Shown piece after piece: positions 1 through 10,317 of a DNA stretch of 46,837 nt. Position 1 is the first letter of the stretch; every line of letters starts with the position of its first letter. Where the stretch lies: contig NW_005434605.1 of assembly GCF_000315625.1 (NCBI RefSeq), forward strand, positions 294,401 through 341,237. The letters are read 5' to 3'. The notes under the pieces were generated by a model. It was given only the letters and a program-made list of their open reading frames with translations, did not search any database and had not been told where the DNA came from. Made by a program: the position numbers and the translations under genes. Source of the stretch: Guillardia theta CCMP2712 (Eukaryota > Cryptophyceae > Pyrenomonadales > Geminigeraceae).

Positions 1-1
1 A

Positions 2-46
<45 letters not shown>

Positions 47-57
47 TGCTGCTGCTG
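1..57. repeat. (CGT)n/(GCT)n microsatellite
   Basis: A run of about 15 CGT units passes into GCT units at the window edge. It continues into pyrimidine-rich CCT/C tracts up to about base 130. No gene is seen in the first 160 bases. Confidence 0.9.
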
Positions 58-263
58 CCTGCTCGCTTCGCCTCGCCTCCTCCCTCCCTCCTCCCCCCCC
101 CCCCCTTCCCTCCTCCTCCCTCCCTCTCACTCAGCTCTTCTTTTCTCTCCGCACTCACTCTGTGTTGCCCTTGCCCGAAGTGCGTGATGAAGCTTCGCTC
201 ATTCGCCTGTTCAAAGCATTCCCCTCCTGCTCTTCACTCATCCTCCCATCGTCCGCCAGCACA

Positions 264-2546
264 TCAAAGCACCTGCGCCTCCTTCTTCTGCGTGCTCTCC
301 TTCAGCCGCTGCTTCTCCTCCTCGTCTCTCTCCCAGTCGAGAGCTTCAGAGATCTGCTGGATCCTCTCCACAGGGAGGGAGGAGAGCAGGGAGCGCATTT
401 CGTCCTCCGACTTGTTCTTCATCTACCAGAAAAGTTCACAAAGACTTACACTCCTCCTCCTCCTTGTCTCCCCTTCTCCTCCTCCCCGTTCACACCTCAG
501 CCAGGAGGTCCTCGACAGGTTTGACCTGCATGAAACACGTCACAATGATCACTGACGAGGGAGGGGTCGAACCTCTAGATCCTCTTCGAAGAACAGCTCA
601 ATCTTCTCCGACAACTTTCACAACAAAAGAAGCTCAGTGACTGTCCTCTCCGCTCCCTTCCCCTCCTCCCTCCTCTCTGCCCCCTCCTCTCCTCTCCCTT
701 CTCTCTGCTCCCTCCCCCTCCTCCTCTTTGCTCTCTGCTCTCCGCTCCCTCTTCTCCGCTCCCTCCTCTCGTCGCCTTACCCCATTCCCCCCCGTCGCGC
801 CATTCATAGTCGCCTCACCGCCCCCTTCGAACCTCACACGCTTCTTCCCCTGCACAGGTTGAGCTCTCCTCCCCTCTAGCCTCTGCTCCCTTCACGTTCT
901 CTGCTTGCTCGTCGCTCTGCTTTCTGATCGTGGCGAACAAGCTGCAGTAGTTCACCTGGACCCCAGCAGGGCATCAGCTCTGCTCGTGTACCGAAGATTG
1001 AAAGCACCGCGTTCGATGACTTCTCAGACCATAGCTGTGACAGAACGCACGAGGAGGAGGAGGAGGAGGAGGAGGAGGAGGAGGAGGAGGAGGAGGAATC
1101 CATGTAACAGATGGAAGGAGGGATGTTAGCAGGATCACCCTGAAGGAATATAACAAACCTTCTCCTGGTCTTCTCCTTCATTGACGACGTACCTCAACGC
1201 ATTGACGCCATGCTGCGAACCGAACGCAGTCAAGATAAAGTGGCGGAGAGCATTATTCTATCTCTCACATGGTCGACGACCGAGCAGTCAGCTCTGGCTC
1301 TGATGAGCAGAGAAACAGTTTCATCAAACCTCTCTCTCGCAGCCTGAATCAAAGCCGTGCTCCCGTCCTCCTGTCACGGCACCTCCGTCATCCCCGCCAC
1401 CCCCGAACACCCGCTCCTTCACCAAGTTTACAACATCCACGTCCGCATTCAGCTCCAACAGCTCCTGCACCACGAAGCTGCGCCCGAGGCTGGACGATCG
1501 CATGAGGAGGGTCTGACCCTCCTGCCCCTCCACGTCACTCAAAGGAAGTTCACCCTGCCTCCGCTCACCTTGTCCTTCAGGTTCATATTGAACTGAAGCC
1601 TCCTAGCAATCCACAGCATCTCCGAGCAGACCTGGTCCGGCTCGTTCTCGATGACATGTTGGACCGATCGGTACAACTTGGCGCCCTCGGAGTCAGCAGC
1701 CTCCTCCCGCACCCCCTGCCATATTCACCACAAGGTCTGTCGGCTCCATTTCCGCCGCCTCCTCTTGCCCCTGACCAGCCGAGGACTCTGATACTGAAAC
1801 GTCAGACCAGTCGTTCAACAGGCCGACCGTCATACCCAGGGCCGATTTCAAGGCGAAGGACAGAGCTCTGTGCTCTGTCAGCCCACCTATCACGCCCTGG
1901 ACCCCCAGCTCCCCGTTTGGAAGCCAGTTTCCTCGTCGCTCGATGATTTCTTTGACAACTCTCTTAAGATTTTCCATGTCTTCTGCTAGCATCAAGGTCA
2001 TGTGAAACGCCCTCACGCCCTCCCATCCTCTGCAGCACCCTGCGCCCCTGTGGGGTCCAGAACTTCCGCATCGTCCTACGTCTCAACTCAGCAGTCCTTC
2101 GGCTGGCGACAAGACCCACCTCAGGAGTTGGCAGTGAATGGAAAACCACAAAACTCTTGGGGAACTTTCCCCGGTCTAGCACTAGAGGGGGAGCTTCAAC
2201 CAGAGCAAACCTCTATGCTCACAGGTTCACCGCTCATGTCTTTGACATCAATCTTCCTCCCGAGCCACCAGCCGCTGTCCGATGTATCCTTCGTCCCCAA
2301 CCATGATCAGCGAGCAAAGGTCAAGCGAGTCGACCTACGTCTACGGCAACGACGTCTCCCTCCTGCAAGGACATCGCTCCTTCCTCGGCGCCATCGAAGT
2401 TGGAGAACGCCTTCCCAATGACTCCTGTCAGCTACGAGTGGCAGAGGAAGGGCATGCTGTGGTACCTGAGCATACAGCAGGGGCTTCTGATCCTGGGTGA
2501 ACTGAAAACCCTCCTCGTTCTCATCCGGATCACTTGCTGAAGGCAT
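264..2546 (-). CDS. SH3-domain and ankyrin-repeat protein (multi-exon)
   Basis: The start is the ATG at 2546. The first exons are 2466-2546, 2339-2431 and 2231-2288, followed by one opening at 2175. All phases agree and the introns are 34-55 nt. Spliced, they give an SH3 domain: an FDGAEEGAMSLQEGDVV stretch, then DSGWWLGRK, then GKFPKSFVV, matching the ALYDF, WW and FPxxYV landmarks of the fold. A helical region follows (about 2016-1600). Then come ankyrin repeats with EGQTLLMRSSS, ELLELNADVDVVN and GSTALIQAARER cores, and a charged C-terminal part ending near 264 (EALDWERDEEEKQRLKE). Such proteins are usually scaffolds at membranes or cytoskeleton. The role of this one is unknown. The intron between about 1130 and 1050 holds a GGA/TCC microsatellite. 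The junctions at about 2050, 1200-880 and the 3' end (stop 264-266, or a further intron) are not resolved. Confidence 0.7.
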
Positions 2547-2790
2547 CTAGAATCACAAGGATTGTCACTGCCATCTTCAGGGTCTCCGAACATTGTGTTT
2601 TCCTCCTCTCTCTCTCTCCTCCTCCTCCTCTCCCCCCCCGGCTTCCCTCATCACGCCATTCCTCGCGTTATTTGCGAGACTCTTCAGACGGCTCGTCAAA
2701 TTTGTCAAGCACTTTATATATAATCTCTACAAGTTTATGAAATTATCATATAATTTTATACACGGGACACTTCCGGAGTTGGGTCCCATC
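2547..2790. promoter_or_regulatory. Putative bidirectional promoter spacer
   Basis: This 244-nt spacer separates the start codons of two divergent genes, the SH3-ankyrin gene (-) and the HET-like gene (+). A pyrimidine tract covers about 2590-2640. A TATA-like TTATATATAA lies at about 2713-2722, roughly 75 nt before the ATG at 2791. This AT-rich patch is unlike its GC-rich surroundings. A promoter role is inferred from position only. Confidence 0.4.
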
Positions 2791-5142
2791 ATGGGCGGTT
2801 GCGTCTCAGCAGAGGGGAGGGAGGTGATGGTGGAGGCGAGCATGAGCGAGATGGCAGGAGAAGGAGGCACGAAACAATATAGTCATGCAGGAGGAGGAGG
2901 AGGAGGAGGAGGAGGAGGAGGAGGAGGAGGAGGAGGAGGAGGAGGAGGAGGAGGAGGAGGAGGAGGAGGAGGAGGAGGAGGAGGAGGAGGAGGAGGTAGT
3001 GCTTATGGTTGGGGAAGTGGTACAGCAGACAGTGGCGGAGTTGTTGTTGGTGACCGAGGAGAAGGTGGTGGTGATAGGAGAGGAGTTCAGTATGTTTCAA
3101 GTCCTGGCCGCGAGAGGACTCTTCCCCGAGGAGAAGATTACTGGCTCCGCAGCCACCCGAAAACGAGCAAGGAGGACGCGCCCAAGGTCTCCCTGGCTCA
3201 GTGTCTGAGCGCTCAAGAGGCCAAGGAGGCCAAGGACTCGTTGATACAGAGAGAGTTGGATGCTAGGGCGGTGCCGTATTCGCCACCCATCGACGACTCC
3301 TTGATCAGTAGCTGGGACTTTGACGAGTCGGGGCGTGTGGAGAAGGCAAGGGATCACTTCATCGTGGTTGTTGGGTGTGACAGCGCTGCCCGGAGAGTCT
3401 TCGTTGAGTTCGTGCCGTTCACAGCCGTCGACTCGAGCGTCTACGGGTGGAGCTACAGGTGGGCCACCCCCATCAACTGCTCCGACCTTGTCACTATCGA
3501 GGTGGTCGACTGCGACAGCGGGGTGTTGCTGTACAGGACGAGAGTCTTCAAGATGGAGCTGAACATGCTGGGCTCTGACGTGAAGAAGTACGGGAAGATG
3601 TGGATCGACAAGGTGTGCGTACCGCAGAAATCCAAGTACACAGGGTTCCAAGTCAGCGCCATGGGCGCTCTCTACGAGAAGGCGACCACGGTGCTGCGGG
3701 AGGTAAGGAATCCCAACGGGCTGCCTTACTTCGACTATCTATCCCGAGCATGGACGTACCAGGAGGCAAGGTATGGCAGGACAATTTGCGATCACGAGCC
3801 TCCGCTGTACTTGGCAAAGGAATGGGCGGAGATGCTGTGGGGGCGCCAATTCGTCGTGAGCATATCCGGTCTGCTGTATCAGATCCCGAACCTCATGGCG
3901 AGGACGATGGACGAGAAAGTCGGCCCGAACAACATCACGTACACGGCGATGCGGAACTGCATCGGGTCAGGCTGGTTCTTCAGGTTCTTCGTAAAGAACT
4001 TCCATCGGCACGAGGGGTTCACCCCAGAGATGGCCAGCAACAAGAACTTCAAGTACCTCGAGGAGATGGCAAACTCCATGGGAGACGAACTTGACGAGAA
4101 GCTCTCGACGGCATTTCAGAACCTGTCATACGAGGCTGTGGACAACAAGGGGCAGCCCTCGCCCTCGCTCATTGGCCCCTTCGACTGCAGAACGCATCCT
4201 GAGCTGACCGGAGTGCTGTGGCAGGCGCTCGTGAAGCTCAGGAGCAGGTACGTCTTGGACGTCGACGAGTCCTGCCTGCCGGAGGTTTTGGCTGAGATGT
4301 CTCTGCGGAGGGCAACGTATGAGTCGGATCGGTTCATCGGCACGTTCGCTGTGCTCTTGAAGAAGATGGAGCTAGATCTTGCCCGACAGGAGAACGGTTT
4401 TCCTGACCTACAAGAGACCTGGCGTCGTCTGACCAGCAGCTATCAGCAAGGGTTGATGCAGCAGCCGAACCTTGCTTTCATGCTCTATGGTCCGGCAGAC
4501 GTGGCCGGCATGTCGCCCGTGCATCTTCGACTGCCTTCAGGGATCCTGGGGACAGGACAGAGCTACAAGGTGACGCCGTTGGAGTGCGAGCGAGTGGTCA
4601 CGGGCATCGGTCTCGGGGACACTGACGAGCAAACGACTCGCCCGGACTTGAGGAACGCGTGGGCTGTGCATGTGTCCGATCAAGGCGCCGTCTCCCTCCT
4701 GATCAGAGCCGATGTCACCTCAGTGGATAGTCCATACCGCAGGATAGCAGTGGTGGGCAAGGACCTGGCCGCTTCTCACCGCTCCCTTGCCACGAGCTTC
4801 TGTGGCCTCCTCCACCTTGGGGGCCAGCAGCTGCTGCAGATGGAGCAGATTGCCAAGGACCTGAAGCAGGAGAACCGCCGGGTGGCCGACGGCATAGGAG
4901 CGATTGCAGGAATCTTCCGAGACTACGTCCTTGCGTTGGGGAGCGGGCAGGCAGCAGGGAGGGATGGGGTGTACATGAAGCAGTTCAAGAGCATCCACTC
5001 GATCCCTCCGGATGCCTCGGAGCAGGAGATGACGGCTCTCCGCGAGCTTGTTTACATGCACAACAAGATGAGCAAGGTCAAGGCTGAGAGATCCTGGACT
5101 CGCTTCGAGACCCTAAGTGTCATGGTTGAGGTACCCAGTTGA
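2791..5142 (+). CDS. HET-like domain protein with MGGC acylation motif and polyglycine run
   Basis: Intronless, 783 aa from the ATG at 2791. The frame is open further upstream, but 2791 is preferred because it gives MGGCVS, an N-myristoylation plus palmitoylation type of N terminus, and lies just after a TATA-like element. Residues 34-69 are 36 glycines coded by (GGA)35 GGT. Residues about 218-325 resemble the fungal heterokaryon-incompatibility (HET) domain: YGWSYRW, then MWIDKVCVPQ (about 270), then MGALYEKATTVL, then SRAWTYQEARYG (about 321). A later LRRATYESDRFIG segment resembles the R-x-AT..DR motif that often follows HET domains. The C-terminal 400 residues are unrecognised, with a helical end. 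Family knowledge: HET domains are TIR-related folds that trigger cell death in fungi. A signalling or self-recognition role here is inference. The 3' UTR has AATAAA. Confidence 0.75.
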   Translation: MGGCVSAEGREVMVEASMSEMAGEGGTKQYSHAGGGGGGGGGGGGGGGGGGGGGGGGGGGGGGGGGGGGSAYGWGSGTADSGGVVVGDRGEGGGDRRGVQYVSSPGRERTLPRGEDYWLRSHPKTSKEDAPKVSLAQCLSAQEAKEAKDSLIQRELDARAVPYSPPIDDSLISSWDFDESGRVEKARDHFIVVVGCDSAARRVFVEFVPFTAVDSSVYGWSYRWATPINCSDLVTIEVVDCDSGVLLYRTRVFKMELNMLGSDVKKYGKMWIDKVCVPQKSKYTGFQVSAMGALYEKATTVLREVRNPNGLPYFDYLSRAWTYQEARYGRTICDHEPPLYLAKEWAEMLWGRQFVVSISGLLYQIPNLMARTMDEKVGPNNITYTAMRNCIGSGWFFRFFVKNFHRHEGFTPEMASNKNFKYLEEMANSMGDELDEKLSTAFQNLSYEAVDNKGQPSPSLIGPFDCRTHPELTGVLWQALVKLRSRYVLDVDESCLPEVLAEMSLRRATYESDRFIGTFAVLLKKMELDLARQENGFPDLQETWRRLTSSYQQGLMQQPNLAFMLYGPADVAGMSPVHLRLPSGILGTGQSYKVTPLECERVVTGIGLGDTDEQTTRPDLRNAWAVHVSDQGAVSLLIRADVTSVDSPYRRIAVVGKDLAASHRSLATSFCGLLHLGGQQLLQMEQIAKDLKQENRRVADGIGAIAGIFRDYVLALGSGQAAGRDGVYMKQFKSIHSIPPDASEQEMTALRELVYMHNKMSKVKAERSWTRFETLSVMVEVPS
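2890..2997 (+). repeat. In-frame (GGA)n microsatellite coding polyglycine
   Basis: Thirty-five GGA codons and one GGT lie inside the HET-like CDS without interruption. Length variation by whole codons would keep the frame. Confidence 0.95.
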
Positions 5143-5318
5143 GGTCGAGGGCCCGGGCGGCTGATAGTCGGAGGCTGTCGAGAGTGATGGCAGCCTAATT
5201 GTCAGTGTTGATATTGTTTCATGTGTCAGTGTTTGTTGCCGGGTGACATTCTTTGTTGCCTTGTCGTTTTGTTTGTCTTTCTCAGTTGTTTCTTCTATGT
5301 ATTAGTAATCATGTAATG

Positions 5319-5324
5319 AATAAA
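5319..5324 (+). terminator. Polyadenylation signal AATAAA
   Basis: A canonical AATAAA sits about 175 nt after the stop of the HET-like gene, in a T-rich 3' flank. It fits the 3' end of that transcript. Confidence 0.55.
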
Positions 5325-5536
5325 CTCAGATAACTTAAGTGTAATCACCCGGTGCCTCAGTACCTTGGTTCATGTTGGGCCACTGGCCCGCCCGGCCGGC
5401 GGCCCAGGCTGGGCAGTGGCCCAGTGGCGAGCCGCCGCCTGCAGTGCAGGCCCGCCTCTCTGCCCGCCTCTTGGTCGGGCGCCGACCTTACGGTCTACCA
5501 ACTTTTGCGGTTAACAACCAGATCCCAACGCTCGCT

Positions 5537-7034
5537 ATGTCGGATATCGACGAGTTCGAGAGGAGGCTTGCGCTGCGAACGACGCAGGTGAAGATGGTGG
5601 AGGAGAGGAGAGGAGAGGAGAGGAGAGGATAGGATAGGAGAGGAGAGGACAGGAGCGGAGATGAGATGAGAGGAGAGGACAGGAGCGGAGATGAGATGAG
5701 AGGAGAGGACAGGAGCGGAGATGAGATGAGAGGAGAGGAGATGAGATGAGAGGAGATGAGATGCGATGAGATGAGAGGAGCGGAGATGAGATGAGAGGAG
5801 ATGAGATGCGATGAGATGAGAGGAGAGGAAATCTGATGAGGAGAGAAGACGACGCAAGGCAAACAAATGGGAGGACATACTTGAGTTGAGGGGAAGAGGC
5901 GAAGACTTACGAGCTTCTGGCAACCAGGAAGGGTTGAAACACAAGGCTGCTGCTGTCGACATCACGACACAAGTCATTGAAGGTGACATGCAGTCGTTCT
6001 CTCCCCGTGTGCTGATTCACCCCGTTTGAGCAGATGCCCTGAACGGCAGTTTGGACGACTTCCAGGCCAACGTAGCTGGTTGCTGCGTCGTCCCGGCTCC
6101 ACTGACCTTGAGCAACCCACAGACGGCGAGACCTGGAGGCTCAGACGAGGCCGATGAGCGGAGGACAGTGATTGTGGACGACAAGATCCCTGAGCTCTAT
6201 CCCCCCGAGCCGAAAGTCTCCAAGAAGCGAGTCGTCAACGTGAGCTTGATGGGGAGAATCTCGTGACCTGATGTTGTTTATCTCGGTTTCGTTCAGGTAT
6301 CCTCTGGGAAGGAAAAGCAGATTGAGCTTGAAATCCTGCACGGCACAGACTTTCAGGGCCCTGAGTTGTACTGGAAGACTGGGGTGAGATAGATGGGAGA
6401 GGAGGAGAGGGGGAGGAGGAGGATTGGGAGAAGGGTGATTATGATGATGACGACGACGATGCTGAGGATGAGGATGAGGATCAGGATGAGGAGGATGATG
6501 ATGAGGAGGATGAGGAGACGACCAGGAGCAGTAGAAGGAGCAGTAGTAGTGGTAGGAGGAGACAGGAGGTGGAGGACGCTCTGAATTGGAGATGACGATG
6601 GGCCATTGCAAGGTGAAGGCCATCACGAGCAACCCCTACTGCCTGATCGTCTACCACAATCAAGTTTGTCGGGGGAAGACCGTGAAGAGCAGGTCCATCC
6701 CATCGACGTCCCTTCCCTTCCCTTCTTTGCCCCCACGGATGCCAGGAGGAGTTCGCACGGGCTGACCGTGCTTGTGCAGTCGTAACCCGATCTTCCACGA
6801 CAAGTTGAAGTTTCACGCTCCTCTCGACGGGCCGTTGGGATCCGCCAGGATGTCCGTCCTCTGCGACGAGGTTGATGAGCCCGAATGCTTCCGGGACTGA
6901 CGGGGGAGGACAGGGAGCCGGCGAGCCGCACACGTTCATGGGGGAGGCGACCATAGACTTCGACAAGCTGGTCGACCTGATGGCGCTGGATGAAGGCGGG
7001 AACAGCAAGATTTCTCATAGGTAAGAGGCCCAAC

Positions 7035-7096
<62 letters not shown>

Positions 7097-7231
7097 CTCT
7101 TCCTCTTCCTGGTCCCGGTCCTGCTTCCCCTCTTTCACTCACCTTACTGTCCACGCAGTTGGATACAACTGCGCGGTGGTCGGAGCGGGTCGGTGCATAT
7201 CTCGTGCAGGTGTCTTGTAAAGCTGAAATGA
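5537..7231 (+). CDS. C2-domain protein (8 exons)
   Basis: Model: 5537-5587, 5928-5982, 6034-6239, 6297-6383, 6613-6692, 6780-6870, 6914-7020, 7159-7231, all phases consistent, 249 aa. Exon 5 could instead begin at about 6592, which adds seven residues. The N-terminal half (MSDIDEFERRL...) is acidic and unrecognised. Residues from about 110 form a C2-type beta sandwich: SNPYCLIVYHNQ, KTVKSS, RNPIFHDKLKF, HTFMGEATIDFDKLVDL, then SWIQLRGG and GSVHISC at the end. The classical calcium-binding aspartates are not evident, so calcium-independent membrane or protein binding is more likely. Intron 6 (41 nt) uses GAG|GTTGAT; without it the frame is broken. Introns carry a 30-bp tandem repeat and a CTG microsatellite. 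Confidence 0.75.
5595..5845. repeat. GA-rich minisatellite in intron 1 of the C2 gene
   Basis: The intron is made of AGGAG, GATAG and GATGA blocks. A 30-bp unit occurs as three perfect tandem copies at 5641-5670, 5671-5700 and 5701-5730, followed by degenerate shorter units. All frames over it are open only because of the repeat. Confidence 0.9.
7037..7094. repeat. (GCT)n microsatellite in the last intron of the C2 gene
   Basis: About 19 GCT/CTG units lie between the donor at 7021 and the acceptor at 7158. It is intronic by the exon model, so the apparent polyleucine, polyalanine and polyserine frames are not coding. Confidence 0.9.
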
Positions 7232-7417
7232 TGAAGAAGAAAGAGGGAGGGACAAGAATGTCTTTGATGTCGCAGACAAGACCAATTCACGCTCACATAC
7301 ATCAAGTCACACCATCCTACCTCATCTGAAAAATACAATGTACATCATTCTACACTTCCCAATACCTGACAGTCCTCGTCCTTGCCGAAGCCATGGCTCA
7401 CTGTTTTTTTGCACTCC

Positions 7418-9985
7418 TCAACTGAATTCCTTGAGAAGTTTCTCCAGAGCTTCGTAATTGACTTTCGCTGATCGTCCGAGACGGGTTCCCATCTCCTCTC
7501 GCTTCGCTCTCCTGATTCTCTTCCTTGGCGGAGATGGTTTCACAACTTTTTCCTCCCGCATGTCCTCCTCCTCCTCTTCCTCTTCCTCCTCCAACTGCAG
7601 TTGCTGCTCACGCACCGCAACCTCCTCAGCGCTGTACAAGTAGATTCCCCCAGGCTCGAGATCGTCGTCGGAGACATCCTGGGCCGTCAGTTCCTCTCCC
7701 TCTCCCACTTTCCGCTTCGGCATGATCCCCGTCGATCGCAGCCACCAGTCGGAGTTGACGAACGAGCCGTCGAGACATTCCCGCTCGATCTTGCTGACGT
7801 GGCACCCATATCTCAGCCCCGCCTGCCCAGCAACCAGGTGAGCTCATCGTCCCCTCTCGTGGGTTAAAAACCTTGAAGACCTCAAGGGCCCGGTGATCCT
7901 CCTCCGACAGGTCCTCCCTCGTTACAGTCTTCGAAGCCCGATCCTGCGGGTCGGGATGAGGACGCGCGCCCAACAGCAGAGTTCAAGTCCCTACCTCCAC
8001 TAGCTGCCTTATCCATTGCGCTACCCGAACAACAGACTCTTGCTGCAGCGAACCCGCATGCTGCAAGATCGCTGAACCATACCAACAAGGAAAGACGGAA
8101 ACAAGCAGACCTTCGGGGTGTTGGCAAGAAACTTACTCCCTTGGGTCATCTTACGCTTCAAGTGATCCAAAACAGCCTCAGCATGGACATAAAGATTCTT
8201 TCCTTCGACCCCGAAAGGGAGATCCTTCGATTGCGAGACGAGAAATGTGCAGATCTCGCGGTTCCTGGATTCGATACTGCAGCTAGTCAGCAAGGAGAGA
8301 ACAAAGAAAAAGCATCTTCACGTTGATTTCTTAATCCCAACAAGGTTTGCAATGTCAGCTCGAACTCTCGCAAGATCTCTACTGTCCGAGCAAACTACTC
8401 CACAGGCAAAGGACAAGATGCCCCCTATCACCTATTAACATCGTGAGATCCTCCTCCTCCTCCTCCTCCTCCTGTCCCCCCTACATACCGTCTGCGGGTA
8501 TCGACCATGCATTCGGTTCGCCGCCTCTAGAATCTGCATCCCAATCAATCATGTGTGACAGATTCAGGACAGGGAACCCACCAACAGCAGGTCAGAGCTG
8601 CACCTCTCGATCTTTCTCACAGACTCTTGCTGAAGGAGCACACTGGTGTCAAGGCCGCCTTCGCCAGACGGCTGCACCCTCCAGCAGTTCTTCAGCTGCT
8701 GCAGAGTTTGCTCGAGAGTAGATGAGAATTCCGACGCCCTCAACCATGGCACTGCATCTTTGACCGGGCAGAGGCGGCCGATGTGCTCTACTAGATTGTT
8801 TATTTGCTTCTTGTCTCGATCGTTCGCTCGGGATGTAGACAGAGAAGCCGCAACCTAGAGCAAGTCTCAGGAGGCGGTGAGTTCGAAGAAGTCGCAAGGG
8901 GTCACCTCCTGCAGGAAGGGCTTTTGCTTGCCCTTGCGGAGCAGCAAATAGAGGACGGCTGCTGCAACCCTCTCAATCACCGATCGATCCGCACTCCAAC
9001 GAAACAGGCGGGTGTGGTCGATGTAGTTCGGGAAGGTCCCGCTGTCGGCACTCGAAGCAAGGAGGTCTTGGAGCTTTTGAGGTGCTCAGGACTCCCAGAT
9101 CACAGCAAGAGCACCACCTCACCTTGATTGAAAGGCTGGGGTGAATTTTCAGATGCTCTCTAGTAGATGATATCTCTTCATCGGACAGCTGCCCTTCATT
9201 TGCAATCTTCTGGATTATCTGCGGCAAACATCATTTCTAACAAAGGCATCATACCAATCTACCTCCTTGTGATGACAGTCGAGAAACTTCTGCAACACCG
9301 CCGAAGAATGTTCGCTGATGTCCTTCAACAGCCTTCTGGCATATCTACGGGACAGACCCTCGAGGTCGGATTCGCTACTTTTTGCATGCGACATCTTCGA
9401 GTACGATGGATCCGTGAACGATCGAGCTCTCAGCTCCTCCTCCTTGATCAGCGCGGCATTCAGCCTCGGAACACTCCTGAGGAATGCTTGGCAGCAGCTC
9501 ATCCGACCCAGCACAAGTTCCTTGACGTTCTCCCACTCTTTCCTCATCTCCAAAGAGTTGTCCTCCTCAGACTGCCCTCCCCTACCACACACCTTATCCC
9601 CTGCGTCCACGAAGCTTCTCATCGCCTTGAACCAAATCAAACTCTGGAGGATCCGCGAGGCTCTGAGCAGGGAGCACTCGGATTCGTACTGCTCCATGAG
9701 GGAGACGGTCTGTTCTATCACATTGCGATCATGCACATTGAGCCTGTGACACAGCTCCTCGACGATGCTCGGAGCGTTCAAACGGTTGACTGACGATCGG
9801 TCCAGCCCGTACTTGTTGGATGCATGTGTGTCGAAGTTCTCATGGACATGGATGTTCGCCGCATTGATCTCACCGACCAGCGTCTGCGCTGGGAGCACGT
9901 GTCCACACCTCGTGCAAACCCATACGAGGTCATCGACCTCTTCATATGAATGCTCAGCGCAAGTCACTTGCACGTCCCTGCTCAT
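7418..9985 (-). CDS. BRF1: BRF1-like TFIIIB subunit (multi-exon)
   Basis: The start ATG at 9985 gives a TFIIB-type zinc ribbon: C9-x2-H12, then C24-x2-C27-G (CTRCGHVLPAQ). Next come helical segments fitting the cyclin-like repeats: RLNVHDRNVIEQTVSLMEQY, LLRASRILQSLIWFKA, and, around 8990-8870, VIERVAAAVLYLLLRKG. The C-terminal exon (about 7418-7840) has QDVSDDDLE, YLYSAEEVAVREQQLQ, a glutamate run, basic RKRIRR and KVNYEALEKLLKEF before the stop. These match the BRF1 homology II / TBP-binding block (an SD(I)DDxE, EEV then KxINYxAL pattern). TFIIIB recruits RNA polymerase III to tRNA and 5S promoters in the nucleus. The middle (9000-7900) is divergent and its splice junctions are partly unresolved; several exons (8290-8150, 8060-7990, 7960-7870) join in phase. 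Plain TFIIB is less likely because of the C-terminal block. Confidence 0.75.
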
Positions 9986-10317
9986 CGGGAACGCAAAGGA
10001 GGTGGCGCACGACGGTGAGTCAGAGGAAGGAGTCTCTTCGAGGCTGCATGATCAGATCGACATGATTCATGTCTCTCCCCCCATGCCTCCTCCTCAGCTC
10101 CCCATCTCCCTCCTCCTCCTCCTCCTCCCCTCCCGGCTTGCCACGATCAAGCGCCCGATTTCCTAAATCCGTTACAATTGCGTTACAATAATTTCATGAT
10201 CCTCCCTAAATATTTGACATTATTGAAAATTTATTATTTGTTTTGAATGATTGAGAGATTATTCAATGGGACCTTCTGAAACGATTGAGTTGACTAATCA
10301 ATCGCACGCGGCGCGGC
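9986..10317. other. Intergenic spacer between divergent BRF1 and Sm-F genes
   Basis: No gene is seen. It holds a CCT-rich tract (about 10076-10140), then an AT-rich stretch (10150-10260) just upstream of the Sm-F start, which probably contains both promoters. Confidence 0.5.

Noticed and set aside
2885-3100. Polyglutamate and polyleucine proteins over the GGA repeat
   Set aside because: They are frame and strand shadows of the (GGA)n run. The glycine frame continues into a 700-residue protein with a recognisable domain.
7975-8045. tRNA-like words (GTAGCGCAATGGATAAGG and GTTCAAGTCC)
   Set aside because: The A-box-like word lies on the minus strand and the B-box-like word on the plus strand, in an order that cannot form one tRNA. 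No acceptor stem is found, and the stretch fits a BRF1 exon.
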